DNA from: JABSSA01 sp039975755
GTDB lineage: Bacteria > Pseudomonadota > Alphaproteobacteria > Rhodobacterales > Rhodobacteraceae
Assembly (NCBI GenBank): GCA_039975755.1
Contig: JBDWGM010000141.1
Span: 4,501-68,500 of the forward strand
Length of the DNA: 64,000 nt
Direction of reading: 5' to 3'
Part shown: positions 52,797 to 62,526 of the stretch, piece after piece
Layout: the number at the start of each line of letters is the position of its first letter
Position numbering within the stretch: the stretch's first letter is position 1
The notes under the pieces: model-generated
What the model saw: the letters and a program-made list of their open reading frames with translations, nothing else
The model's database searches: none
What the model was told of the DNA's origin: nothing
Program-made: the position numbers and the translations under genes

Positions 52797-54335
52797 TTAG
52801 CTTCGCCACAAATCAGGGGTCAATAACGCGATAATTGCCAATGTTTCCAGACGTCCGATGATCATCGCCAAAGCGAAAATCGACTTAGGTCCAGCTCCAT
52901 AGGATGCCAACTCAATTGGCGTGTCTCCGGCATGAATAAGCAGTGGTCCCGTTGTGGAAAGTCCCGCGATCGTCATGATCAATGCCTCTTCAAATTGGAC
53001 CGAAAACGCCGTCATTACAATGCAGATCACGGCCAGCGAAATGGCAAACAGCATGAAGAAAATCCATGCGATAAACGCACCACCTTTTTGCAAACGGCGT
53101 GCCATTGGTCCCGCCCCGCTAACCGATGACGGATGGACCAACCGTTCCAGTTCCCGATGTCCATTTGTGTAAAGCGCAAAGACCCGTAACAGTTTGACAC
53201 CGCCCGCAGTTGTCGCCACGCCGCCGCCGACCAAAGACAACCCCAGAAACAACAACCCTGGTGTTTGCAGCCCTGACCAGCTTTGCGCTGTTCCCCAGCT
53301 TGCCGAAGTGAACCCTGTCGTTGTCAGAAAAGACATGACCGTAAATGTGCTGCCCCAAAGGGCGTGTACGGCTTCGAAAAAGCTGTTGGTGGCCATGACG
53401 TCGAATGCACCAAGCCAATGGCGCACAAACAAAAACGCCGGGATGATGATGACCAGAATGAGGCCAATCCGAAATTCTGGATCTTCAACCAGTCCACCCG
53501 AATTTGATGTGATCGTATCCTTGGAAAAGGTCAGTCGCGATAAGGCAAAGGACATGAACAACAACATGATTGCCTCACCTGCGATCCCCGAAGACATCCC
53601 CTCAAGCCCGCCAGTTGGCGAAATGCCGGAAGTTGAAAGAATTGACATTGCATGGACCAAAGCCACGATGCCGCTGTCCCCCAGCAACACCAGCAACAGC
53701 CACAACAGACCTGTTAAACCAAGGTATATCGGAAACAAGGCGCTTGTTGCCTTGATAATGCGTTCGCGAACATCGGTCCCCGCGTCTTGTTTCAACCGCC
53801 GCTCCCGCCTGCCCGGCTCTGCACGCGCAGTGACTTCGAACCCGCCCAGATTCAAAGGCGCCAGTATCGCAGATGCCGCCAGCCACATCAGCAAGCCCCC
53901 CATCCACCCCACAAGCCCGCGCCACAGATGTAAGGCATTGTCTAGACGTTCTGGATCACTGAACAGCGTCGCGCCCGTTGTGGTCATTGCGCTGACCATT
54001 TCAAGATATGCGTTGAAAAAGCTTGTCGTTTGCACAGCCTCGTAGAATGGGACCGCCAAAACGACAGGCAAAATCAGAAAAGCCGAAAGCAACGAGACCA
54101 AAGGCCCCAACGGGCCATGCCGTGGGTTCCGGCCTTGATGGGCCAGTGCAATCATTCCAAAAATAATCAGACCAACAAGAGAGCTGTAAAAGAATGAACG
54201 CGCCGTAAGATGAGCGTCAATGACAACAGCATAAGCCGCGGGAAGCAGCATCGAGAATGACGCGAACCCCATCATTAGCAAGAACAAGGGCAACTGCAAA
54301 AGACGGACCGGAAAGGGTTGCGTGATTGCTGGCAT
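52797..54335 (-). CDS. trkH: Trk-type potassium uptake protein, membrane subunit
   Basis: 512 residues with about ten to twelve membrane and pore helices in four repeated M1-P-M2 units, each with a pore segment containing a filter Gly (for example TTTGATLF, STSGISPTGGLEG, TTTGFTSASWG, STTGPLL). Transports K+ with Na+ or H+ under control of TrkA. It starts at ATG 54335, sharing one base with the trkA stop codon (TGATG). Confidence 0.96.
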   Translation of the reverse strand: MPAITQPFPVRLLQLPLFLLMMGFASFSMLLPAAYAVVIDAHLTARSFFYSSLVGLIIFGMIALAHQGRNPRHGPLGPLVSLLSAFLILPVVLAVPFYEAVQTTSFFNAYLEMVSAMTTTGATLFSDPERLDNALHLWRGLVGWMGGLLMWLAASAILAPLNLGGFEVTARAEPGRRERRLKQDAGTDVRERIIKATSALFPIYLGLTGLLWLLLVLLGDSGIVALVHAMSILSTSGISPTGGLEGMSSGIAGEAIMLLFMSFALSRLTFSKDTITSNSGGLVEDPEFRIGLILVIIIPAFLFVRHWLGAFDVMATNSFFEAVHALWGSTFTVMSFLTTTGFTSASWGTAQSWSGLQTPGLLFLGLSLVGGGVATTAGGVKLLRVFALYTNGHRELERLVHPSSVSGAGPMARRLQKGGAFIAWIFFMLFAISLAVICIVMTAFSVQFEEALIMTIAGLSTTGPLLIHAGDTPIELASYGAGPKSIFALAMIIGRLETLAIIALLTPDLWRS

Positions 54336-55711
54336 CAGAAAAAGTCGATTGAGACCTGCAAGAGCCGTTCGACTTCGGGCACATCTTTGGCCATCGCGAA
54401 AATAGCCACAACGTCACCTTCATCGATGCGGGTCGATCCTTTGGGGCGAATGACCTCTTCCCCCTTGCGCAAAGCTCCAATCAAAACGCCTTCTGGAAAA
54501 TCGATGTCACTGACGCGTTGTCCCGCCAAGGGCGACGTCGACAAGACCTGAGCCTCGATGACTTCCGCTTCGGCATCACCGATGGAATAAACCGCGCGCA
54601 CGCGTCCATGCCGGATATGCCGCAAGATCGAACTGACCGTCGTTGCACGTGGGTTGATATACGCGTCAATGCCCAACGGCCCCATCATCGGGACAAGCGT
54701 GGGATCATTGATCAAGGCAATCGTATAAGGACATCCTTCAGATTTCGCGCGCACGGCGGCCAACATGTTTGTTTTGTCGTCATCCGTGACCGCAAGCATT
54801 GCATCGGCGCGGCCAATGCCCGCTTCTTCCAACAATCCGACATTTAGGCCATCGCCGTTCAAAACAATCGTGCGTTCCAAGGCTTCGGCCGCAAACTCTG
54901 CGCAGCTACGATCCTTTTCGATCATCTTAGCGCGCACACGCTCTTTGCGTTCCTCAAGTGTTCGGGCAACTGCCAACCCGACATTCCCACCGCCGACCAA
55001 AACAATGCGATCTTGCTTGTGCATTGTTTTGCCAAATATTTCCATCGTCCGCTTTACGTCTTCTGCATTGGCGAAAATATAACAATCATCCCCGGCAAAC
55101 AGCTGATCGTCCGGTTCAGGCGCAAATAAAACGCCATCCCGGCGCACACCCACGACAACGGCGCGCAAAGTAGAAAACAAATCGGTCAGTTGGCGCAGCG
55201 GCGTATTCAAAACCGGGCAATCATCGTCCAGCGAAATGCCCAACAATTGTGCACCGCCATCCATGAATTGTTCGGTATCAAATGCGGCAGGTGCTGCCAA
55301 TCGTTGAAGCGCGGCTTCGGCAACTTCGCGTTCTGGGCTGATCACAACATCAATTGGCATGTGATCGCGTCGATAGAGATCAGAATAGATCGCATTCAAA
55401 TACGACTGTCCACGCAAGCGCGCGATCTTGCGACGAATGCCGAAAACCGAATGCGCCACCTGACAGGTGACCATATTCACTTCGTCCGAATAGGTCGCCG
55501 CGATAATCATATCGGCGTCGCTGGCCCCTGCCATGCTTAGAATATCCGGGTAACTGGCAAACCCAGCCACACCTTGGACATCTAATGAATCGGTCGCACG
55601 ACGCACCAATTCCGGGTTGTTGTCGACAACCGTGACGTCGTTTCGTTCTCCCGATAGGTGTCGTGCAATCTGCCACCCCACCTGACCGGCTCCGCAGATG
55701 ATTACCTTCAT
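54335..55711 (-). CDS. trkA: Trk system potassium transporter TrkA
   Basis: 458 residues with two RCK halves. The dinucleotide motifs are IICGAGQVGWQIARHLSG at the N-terminus and VLVGGGNVGLAVARTLEE in the second half, each followed by a TrkA-C domain. It binds NAD(H)/ATP on the cytoplasmic face and gates TrkH. Translation is coupled to trkH by a one-base overlap. It stands just after ntrX in the conserved alphaproteobacterial order, separated here by a lipoprotein gene on the other strand. Confidence 0.96.
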   Translation of the reverse strand: MKVIICGAGQVGWQIARHLSGERNDVTVVDNNPELVRRATDSLDVQGVAGFASYPDILSMAGASDADMIIAATYSDEVNMVTCQVAHSVFGIRRKIARLRGQSYLNAIYSDLYRRDHMPIDVVISPEREVAEAALQRLAAPAAFDTEQFMDGGAQLLGISLDDDCPVLNTPLRQLTDLFSTLRAVVVGVRRDGVLFAPEPDDQLFAGDDCYIFANAEDVKRTMEIFGKTMHKQDRIVLVGGGNVGLAVARTLEERKERVRAKMIEKDRSCAEFAAEALERTIVLNGDGLNVGLLEEAGIGRADAMLAVTDDDKTNMLAAVRAKSEGCPYTIALINDPTLVPMMGPLGIDAYINPRATTVSSILRHIRHGRVRAVYSIGDAEAEVIEAQVLSTSPLAGQRVSDIDFPEGVLIGALRKGEEVIRPKGSTRIDEGDVVAIFAMAKDVPEVERLLQVSIDFF

Positions 55712-55835
55712 CGCGCGATCGTCCCCGTTTTGACATTCCAGCGGTCTACTTAAGAGCGTTTGAATGACAGATCACAATGGGCCGGTCAACGCCCAACCAT
55801 TTGCGTTAGCTCTGTGAACCGGGCAATGTTGCAAC

Positions 55836-56303
55836 ATGAGATATTCTGCTGCTTTGCTTTTGTTCGCCAGCCTTGGTGCGTGTTTGCCCTTATCGACCTA
55901 TTACAAAGAGGGAGCGAGCGTTGCACGTTTGGAACGCGACGAAACCGCATGTGATGTGCGCGCCTTAAAAGACGCGCCAGTGGCCAACCAAACCCGCGTC
56001 GAGCCGCCGCGATATGTGCCACGTCGCACGCGTTGCAATGCAAGCGGACAATGTACCAGTTACGGCGGGTATTTCCAAAACGGCGCAACCTACACCGTCG
56101 ACACCAACAAACGTTTGCGCCTTCGTGTGAAACACCTGTGCATGCAGGATCAAGGGTATCGGTCCGTCGAAATCCCTGCCTGTTCACCCGCAATCGCTAA
56201 GGCTGCGCCGTCAGGCGCAACCCAAATATTACCCAATTTGACTGGCAATTCTTGCGCCATCAAACGGCAAGACGGCTCTGTCCTTATTGTCGAAAAAGGA
56301 TAA
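55836..56303 (+). CDS. Small cysteine-containing lipoprotein, unknown family
   Basis: 155 residues. MRYSAALLLFASLGACLPL is a lipoprotein signal peptide with lipobox LGAC. The mature part has paired-looking cysteines (RCNASGQC, KHLCMQD, IPACSP, NSCAIK) and a final segment SCAIKRQDGSVLIVEKG. I recognise no named family. It sits opposite in strand between trkA and ntrX, 11 bases from the ntrX 3' end, and its promoter must overlap that of trkA. Confidence 0.75.
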   Translation: MRYSAALLLFASLGACLPLSTYYKEGASVARLERDETACDVRALKDAPVANQTRVEPPRYVPRRTRCNASGQCTSYGGYFQNGATYTVDTNKRLRLRVKHLCMQDQGYRSVEIPACSPAIAKAAPSGATQILPNLTGNSCAIKRQDGSVLIVEKG

Positions 56304-56314
56304 GCCGTTTCACC

Positions 56315-57727
56315 TTAACCTTCTGCGACTTGCGGCTCTTCGACTTGGGCCACACGCGCACCGCCCTTAGAGGTTGTCACAACCCCCAACGACTTCAGCT
56401 TGCGGTGCAACGCGGACCGCTCCATTCCAACAAAGCTGGCCGTGCGGCTGATATTCCCACCAAATCGGTTGATTTGAGTCAGCAAATACTCGCGCTCAAA
56501 CGCCTCGCGTGCCTCGCGCAACGGCAATGTCGCCAGTGCACCAGACAGAACAACGCGCCCTTCTTCGGAAACCCGTTCCTCTTCACCCGGCAGTTCTTTT
56601 ACTTCGATAGGTCCTGTGTTTTCACCCAAGATCAAAACGCGTTCGATCATATTTTTAAGCTGACGCACGTTGCCCGGCCAGATCATTGTCTGCAGCATAG
56701 CCGTCGCATCGGAACTCAAACTGCGCAATGGCAATCCTTGTGACGTGTTGAACATTTCAATGAAATGACTCGCAAGGGCAGGAATATCTTCGCGACGTTC
56801 TTCCAAAGACGGCACTGAAATCGGCACCACGTTTAGGCGGTGATATAATTCACGTCGAAAGGTATCAGCGGCAATTTCAGCTTCCAAATCTCGGTTGGTG
56901 GACGAAATAACCCGCAAATCAACATGCACGTCATCTGAACCACCAACACGTTTGAATTGTTGATCCACCAGAACCCGCAATATCTTGGATTGCGTCCCTT
57001 CGGGCATGTCCGCGACTTCATCGAAATAAACGACACCACCATGGGCTTGTTCCAACAAGCCCGGCTCGATACCACGTTCGGCAGATTCACGGCCAAACAG
57101 CACTTCTTCCATGCGTTCTGGCGCAACACCGGCACAATTCACGGTTACAAATGGGCCACTGGCGCGGTTCGAGTTTGTATGGATGTAACGCGCGGCAACT
57201 TCCTTGCCGCTGCCCGCTGGCCCCGTCAACATGATCCGGCCGTTTGACTTTGTCACCTTTTCAAGCTGGCTAACCAAACCGCGGAACGACGCCGAGTTAC
57301 CAATCATTTCAGCCTGTCCAACGTCCTGACGTTTTAGGCTAAGGTTTTCGCGACGCAGTCGTGAAGTTTCCATTCCACGTCGGATAACCACCAGCAACTG
57401 ATCGATGTTAAAGGGCTTTTCGATGAAATCATAAGCACCTTGCTTGATTGCAGCGACTGCAATTTCGATATTGCCGTGACCAGAGATGATAACAATTGGC
57501 ACATCAGGATTGTCGCGCTTTACCGCTTTGAGAATGTCGATACCATCCATCTTGCTGTCCTTCAGCCAGATGTCCAGAATGATCAAACCCGGTGTTTCCG
57601 CGTTTATCGCGCTCATCGCTTCGTCGGAATTGCCCGCCAGTCGCGTTGTAAACCCTTCGTCTTCCAAAATATCCGAGATCAGTTCTCGAATGTCGCGCTC
57701 ATCGTCTACGATCAGAATGTCGCTCAT
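56315..57727 (-). CDS. ntrX: Nitrogen-regulation response regulator NtrX (no GAFTGA loop)
   Basis: 470 residues: receiver domain (VDDERDI; phospho-acceptor Asp in ILDIWLKD), AAA+ domain and a Fis-type helix-turn-helix (NISRTASFVGMERSALHRKL). Walker A is GPAGSGKEVAARYIH and Walker B GGVVYFDEVADM. Between them, LFGRESAERGIEPGLLEQAH replaces the usual LFGHEKGAFTGA stretch, so the sigma-54 contact loop is missing. This suggests that it regulates with sigma-70, as known for R. capsulatus NtrC. The ntrY stop overlaps its start in ATGA. Confidence 0.96.
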   Translation of the reverse strand: MSDILIVDDERDIRELISDILEDEGFTTRLAGNSDEAMSAINAETPGLIILDIWLKDSKMDGIDILKAVKRDNPDVPIVIISGHGNIEIAVAAIKQGAYDFIEKPFNIDQLLVVIRRGMETSRLRRENLSLKRQDVGQAEMIGNSASFRGLVSQLEKVTKSNGRIMLTGPAGSGKEVAARYIHTNSNRASGPFVTVNCAGVAPERMEEVLFGRESAERGIEPGLLEQAHGGVVYFDEVADMPEGTQSKILRVLVDQQFKRVGGSDDVHVDLRVISSTNRDLEAEIAADTFRRELYHRLNVVPISVPSLEERREDIPALASHFIEMFNTSQGLPLRSLSSDATAMLQTMIWPGNVRQLKNMIERVLILGENTGPIEVKELPGEEERVSEEGRVVLSGALATLPLREAREAFEREYLLTQINRFGGNISRTASFVGMERSALHRKLKSLGVVTTSKGGARVAQVEEPQVAEG

Positions 57728-59967
57728 AACTCAGCCCTCACTTTTTCATTGTTGGTTTGGCCTAACGGCAGCGTAATCACTGCCATTGCACCAAAATGCT
57801 CGTTTTCCCCAAAGGTAGGCGCGTCTTGTAAAACAAGCGTCCCACCATGCTCTTCTATGATCTTCTTAACGATAGGCAGGCCCAATCCTGTCCCCTCGTC
57901 CCTCGTCGTGACATATGGCTCGAACAGCTTCGCCCGATCTTCGGGTAAGCCAACGCCATTATCTGCAATCGTTATGCGTACTTGGTCGTCCAGCGGATCC
58001 ATCTCGACCCGTATTTCTGGCGCATGCCCTTCGGGTGCACCTTTCGTTTGCAGGGTCTGAATTGCCTCGCCCGCATTCTTGACAAGATTGGTCAAAGCCT
58101 GACCGATCATGGTTTCATCGATCTCGGCCAAAACAGATGTGCTAGGCAAACGTGAATCAAATTCGACATCTGGTTGCCCTGCCCGTTGTAGGGTCACAGC
58201 CTCACGGACGATCTCGACCAAATCATGGGACCTTTTTTCTGGCTCAGGCATACGCGCAAATCGCGAAAATTCATCAACTATGCGCCTCAAGCCATTGGTT
58301 TGGCGTATTATTGTGTCTGTCATGTGAATCAGAGCATCGGAATCTTCAGCCAATTTAGGGCTAAATTTCCGCTTGATCCGTTCAGCCGACAATTGGATGG
58401 GCGTCAGTGGGTTTTTGATTTCATGCGCAATTCGACGTGCCACATCACCCCATGCCGCCATGCGTTGTGCGCTGACCAAATCCGTCACATCTTCAAAGGC
58501 AAGAACATAGCCTTCCAATCGCCCCTCTTCGCTGCGCCGCGTAGACATGCGCACCAACAAGGATTCTGCTCGGCCGTTGCGCGTGACTTTAACTTCGCCG
58601 GTCGCCACTTCTTCTGATCCCGCGCGCAACAGCGCAAACAAAGCGGCAAATTCCGGCACGGCTACAGCCAGCGCCAAGGATTGACGATCATCGCTCCAGT
58701 CCAGCAAACGTTCCGCGGACCGATTAACGAAGGTCACACGCCCTTCGGAATCAAGCCCCACAACGCCCGAGGTGACAGATGTCAAAACTGAATCGAACAG
58801 CCGGCGGCGGCGTTCAATCTGGCGCGTATTATCCAGCAGCGTTTGGCGCTGCCCTTTCAATTGCCGCGTCATTTGGTTGAAATACCGCCCCAGCAAGGCG
58901 ATTTCGTCATCGCCCTCCTCTTCCGGCACCTGAACGTCCAAATCCCCAGAACCAACCTGCTGCGCCGCGCCTGTGAGGCGCCCAACCGGCCCCGAAAGGC
59001 GTTCAGCAAACCACAAGCCCAACCAAATCGCGGCCAAAATCAAAATGACCGCAAAGCCCAGATACAAAAGTCCAAACTCAAACAAAACACGCCCGCGTTC
59101 GCTTTCGAGTTGCTGATACAGGCGCACAGTTTCCTGCGTTTCATCCACCAAGGATAAGATTTCACCATCCACGTCCCGGCCTACATACAAATACCGGTCC
59201 GCATATGAATCCAAAGGCACCAAGGCCCTAAATTCGCTGTTTGGCCAATCTTCGATAATGAAAACGCCGTCTCCGCGCGCCTTTTCCAAATCTTCTAAGG
59301 AAGGGGGTTCAAAATCAAACAGGTAGGATCTGTCGCCTCTGGCTGTGATCTCACCCGAGCCATCCACCAGATAGGCCTCGCGCAGTCCTCTTTGGACCAA
59401 GCGCTGACCCTCGGCCAACAAGTCGGTGTCAGGATCCAACTGTTCAGCGCGCAATGTGTCAAAGTATCGAGCCAAAGCTTGCGCGTCTTCAACCAAATCA
59501 TCGCGTGTTTCGCGTTCGTATGCTTGTGCCGCAGACAATGAATTGCCGACCACACGACTGACGCGATCGGAAAACCATCCCTCAAGACCAATGTTCAGCG
59601 TCAAGACTGCAAAGACCGCCACAATCACGGTTGGGATCAATGCAAGCAGCGCAAACAAGGCAGTTAGACGCAAGTGAAGCCTAGATCCGGCAGATTTTGC
59701 GCGCCGGGCTGCGATCAGCCGTGCGATTTGCGCCAAAACCAATGCAGCAACAACAATGACGTAGATAAGGTCCGCCAACAGGACCAGCCTGAGGCTGGGC
59801 GCAGATGCTCCGCGATCAAACGGCCCTAAAATCAGGAACGTACACACCGCGAGGACCGGGCCCAGAATAACCAGACCAAGTGTTGCCGCGTTTCGCACAC
59901 GTCTGCGACGCCGAAAGCGACGCAGCCATGGGCCAATACTCTGCCGTGTCTGGGTTGCCACGCCCAC
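57724..59967 (-). CDS. ntrY: Sensor histidine kinase NtrY
   Basis: 747 residues. Three N-terminal helices (about 27-50, 61-85, 101-125), a periplasmic region of about 170 residues, a fourth helix near 295-317, then HAMP, PAS, and kinase domains. The H box is RRIAHEIKNPLTPIQLSAER, the N box TNLVKNAGEAIQ, and the G1 box IADNGVGLPEDRA. It likely senses a redox or nitrogen signal and phosphorylates NtrX. The start is a GTG at 59967 after GGGGTA. A 93-base gap to ntrC holds a small hairpin (CGCTG-AGA-CAGCG). Confidence 0.95.
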   Translation of the reverse strand: MGVATQTRQSIGPWLRRFRRRRRVRNAATLGLVILGPVLAVCTFLILGPFDRGASAPSLRLVLLADLIYVIVVAALVLAQIARLIAARRAKSAGSRLHLRLTALFALLALIPTVIVAVFAVLTLNIGLEGWFSDRVSRVVGNSLSAAQAYERETRDDLVEDAQALARYFDTLRAEQLDPDTDLLAEGQRLVQRGLREAYLVDGSGEITARGDRSYLFDFEPPSLEDLEKARGDGVFIIEDWPNSEFRALVPLDSYADRYLYVGRDVDGEILSLVDETQETVRLYQQLESERGRVLFEFGLLYLGFAVILILAAIWLGLWFAERLSGPVGRLTGAAQQVGSGDLDVQVPEEEGDDEIALLGRYFNQMTRQLKGQRQTLLDNTRQIERRRRLFDSVLTSVTSGVVGLDSEGRVTFVNRSAERLLDWSDDRQSLALAVAVPEFAALFALLRAGSEEVATGEVKVTRNGRAESLLVRMSTRRSEEGRLEGYVLAFEDVTDLVSAQRMAAWGDVARRIAHEIKNPLTPIQLSAERIKRKFSPKLAEDSDALIHMTDTIIRQTNGLRRIVDEFSRFARMPEPEKRSHDLVEIVREAVTLQRAGQPDVEFDSRLPSTSVLAEIDETMIGQALTNLVKNAGEAIQTLQTKGAPEGHAPEIRVEMDPLDDQVRITIADNGVGLPEDRAKLFEPYVTTRDEGTGLGLPIVKKIIEEHGGTLVLQDAPTFGENEHFGAMAVITLPLGQTNNEKVRAEL

Positions 59968-60060
59968 TACCCCGATGATGTACGCTGTCTCAGCGCTACC
60001 GCCATATCTGGTGACTCTTAAAAGACCTGCGTCCTCTTGGCCACGCTTTATGTTGCGGTT

Positions 60061-61422
60061 TTACATCAATTTACGGCGGCGTGTCACCTGAATTTCTAGC
60101 TCAGTGATCTTTTTTCGCAACGTATTTCGGTTAATACCTAGTAAATCAGCACACTTAGCTTGATTTCCGCCAGTTGCATCTAATGCAATTTCAATCAGGG
60201 GTAATTCGATTTCACGCAATATGCGTCCGTAAAGTCCGGGTGGAGGTAGCATGTTACCGTGCAAATCAAAGTATCTTTTGATATGGCGCGCTACAGTACC
60301 GCCTAATTTTTCAGAGTCAGTGACACCGCGAATAGGTTGAAGTTCTGGCTGATTGCCCAACACTTGTTCGACTTCGGGTGCCGAAATCTCAACCGAACGG
60401 CTTGTCAGGCCAAGTCGCCTGACGGCATTTTCCAATTGGCGCACGTTGCCTGGCCATGAATAGGTTCTGAATATTTCGGCGGCGTCTTCGCTTAGGGCGC
60501 GTCGAGGCTGTCCGCCCTTTTCGGCACGAACCATAAAATGTTCAGTCAGCAACGGAATGTCATCTACGCGCTCACGCAAGGACGGAACGGCCAAAGTCGC
60601 TCCCGATAGACGATAAAACAGATCCTTTCGCACATCGCCCGCTTCCATTGCGGCGCTTAGGTTTGTCTGAGACGTCGCCATAAACCGCGGAACATAATCC
60701 CCAGGCGTGTCCATCATGCGAACGATACGCGCCTGAATTTCTTCTGGAACATCACCAATTTCGTCAATCAGCAACGTGCCCCCCTTAACGCGGGCCAAAA
60801 TACGAGCTGGACCTTCCAAATCTTGCAGTTCCGCGCCTGCAATTGTGACAAAAGGCAGCGTGCGCCGGTCCGAAAAATCGTGAATCGCGCGAGCAATCAG
60901 GCTTTTCCCGGTGCCGGATTCCCCCCAAATCAGCACTGGCAGGTCAGTGTTCATCACACGTGCGACGACACGGTACAGCGCCTGCATTACAGGTGTGCGT
61001 CCGACCAATGGCAAATCGTCTGGACGATCTTCACGTTCTTCTGCAGGTGTGCGATGTGTCTTTTGTTCTAGCGCTTTTGCCGTACGTTTCATCAAGTCAG
61101 GCAAATCAAACGGTTTGGGCAAATAATCGTAAGCTTCCGCCTCGGCCGCTTTGATCGCTGTCATGATCGTGTTTTGCGCTGAAATAACGATGACTGGCAA
61201 ACCGGGGCGATCTTCGGAAATCTTGGGTAACATCTCAAGACCATTGCCATCCGGCATCATAACGTCAGAGATGACAACATCGCCTTTCCCTTCGCCGACC
61301 CAACGCATCAAGGTGGTCAGGGAAGACGTCGCATGCACCTTACATCCTGCGCGGGTCAGTGCCTGCGTCAAAACGGTTCGGATTGTGCGGTCGTCATCAG
61401 CAACAAGTACGGTGCCATCCAT
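60061..61422 (-). CDS. ntrC: Nitrogen regulation protein NtrC (no GAFTGA loop)
   Basis: 453 residues: receiver domain with the phospho-acceptor Asp in VISDVMMPDG, AAA+ domain with Walker A GESGTGKSLIARAIH and Walker B GGTLLIDEIGDV, and a Fis-type helix-turn-helix (NQAKCADLLGINRNTLRKKI). Between the Walker motifs the sequence runs FVTIAGAELQDLEGPARILA, so the ESELFGHEKGAFTGA segment is deleted. R. capsulatus NtrC also lacks GAFTGA and activates with sigma-70. Targets would be nitrogen-assimilation genes outside the window. Three bases separate it from the ntrB stop. Confidence 0.97.
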   Translation of the reverse strand: MDGTVLVADDDRTIRTVLTQALTRAGCKVHATSSLTTLMRWVGEGKGDVVISDVMMPDGNGLEMLPKISEDRPGLPVIVISAQNTIMTAIKAAEAEAYDYLPKPFDLPDLMKRTAKALEQKTHRTPAEEREDRPDDLPLVGRTPVMQALYRVVARVMNTDLPVLIWGESGTGKSLIARAIHDFSDRRTLPFVTIAGAELQDLEGPARILARVKGGTLLIDEIGDVPEEIQARIVRMMDTPGDYVPRFMATSQTNLSAAMEAGDVRKDLFYRLSGATLAVPSLRERVDDIPLLTEHFMVRAEKGGQPRRALSEDAAEIFRTYSWPGNVRQLENAVRRLGLTSRSVEISAPEVEQVLGNQPELQPIRGVTDSEKLGGTVARHIKRYFDLHGNMLPPPGLYGRILREIELPLIEIALDATGGNQAKCADLLGINRNTLRKKITELEIQVTRRRKLM

Positions 61423-61425
61423 ACG

Positions 61426-62526
61426 TTAGTCCTTTTTCGTGGTGTGTGATTCAAGTGTTTCGGTGGTTCGGGGTGCACGCGGCAAAGACAAACGGAATAC
61501 CGTTTTCCCCGGAACAGATGTCACGGATATCCACCCAGAATGATCCGAGATAATTTTGGACACCAAGGCCAATCCAAGCCCCGTCCCGTTTTCCTTGCCA
61601 GACACGAATGGATCGAAAATATCTGCAGCGACCGCGTCAGCAAGCCCAGGACCATCATCTATGATTTCGATCTGCAATGGCAGCGACTGACCTGAACCAT
61701 CTGCACGGCGCAAACGGAAAGAATGTTCAAAATAGGTGCGCAGCCTGATCGTGCCGCTGTCCCGTTCCGCCGCTTCTGACGCGTTCTTGATCAAATTCAG
61801 TATGACCTGCAAAAGCTGGTCTGGATCCCCAAAAGCCAAGGGCAAAGATGGGTCGTAATCTTCGATGATATGCATATGAGCGCCGAACCCAAGCAAAGCG
61901 GATCTGCGCGCCCGATCAAGAACATCGTGAATATTGACTGGCTTCACGTCTGGTTCGGAGAGGTTTCCAAACTGCTCAACTTGTTCAAGCAGCTTTACGA
62001 TGCGGCGGCTTTCCTCGACGATCAGATCAGTCAATTCCAGGTCGTCTGCATTTAAGTTCATCGATAAAAGCTGAGCCGCGCCGGTAATCCCAGCAAGTGG
62101 ATTTTTGATCTCATGCGCCAGCATCTGCGCCATTCCAATGGCCGATTTTGCTGCAGATTTGACCGTATGGTTTTGTGTCATGCGCCCGGCCAATTCGCGC
62201 GGGCTGATCAGCAATAACATATGATCGGGATGCCCGACGGCCGGCGCGATCTGTATGGCGCATTGCAAGGGCGGACGTTCTCCATTGCCAACATCCACGT
62301 CATTTACAAACAATGGTGTGCCGTATTGGCGGGCCCGTTGAAAACTGTCTTCAATCGGCGCATCGATAGCCAATGCATCCCAAATGGGTGTGCCCCGCAT
62401 CACCTTTTCGGATGCGTTCAAAAACCCTTCCGCTGCTGAATTTATCGACACAATAGTATCATCTTGTGCGATCAACACGGCGGGCACAGGAAGTGAGGCC
62501 CAAAGATCTGCGGCTGGCATCTTCAT
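61426..62526 (-). CDS. ntrB: Nitrogen regulation sensor histidine kinase NtrB
   Basis: 366 residues: PAS domain (about 14-90), H box MLAHEIKNPLAGITGAAQLL and the ATPase region with NLIKNASEA and DDGPGL-like motif (IIDDGPGLADAV), ending GTGLGLALVSKI. It is cytoplasmic and controlled by PII proteins in this family. I start at ATG 62526, which shares four bases (ATGA) with the dusB stop; a longer frame to 62811 would run through dusB and is not supported. Confidence 0.96.
   Translation of the reverse strand: MKMPAADLWASLPVPAVLIAQDDTIVSINSAAEGFLNASEKVMRGTPIWDALAIDAPIEDSFQRARQYGTPLFVNDVDVGNGERPPLQCAIQIAPAVGHPDHMLLLISPRELAGRMTQNHTVKSAAKSAIGMAQMLAHEIKNPLAGITGAAQLLSMNLNADDLELTDLIVEESRRIVKLLEQVEQFGNLSEPDVKPVNIHDVLDRARRSALLGFGAHMHIIEDYDPSLPLAFGDPDQLLQVILNLIKNASEAAERDSGTIRLRTYFEHSFRLRRADGSGQSLPLQIEIIDDGPGLADAVAADIFDPFVSGKENGTGLGLALVSKIISDHSGWISVTSVPGKTVFRLSLPRAPRTTETLESHTTKKD

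Noticed and set aside
53194..54045. Open frame of 283 codons on the plus strand inside trkH
   Set aside because: It is antisense to trkH; the product is low in complexity (Pro, Asn, Ser rich) and resembles no protein.
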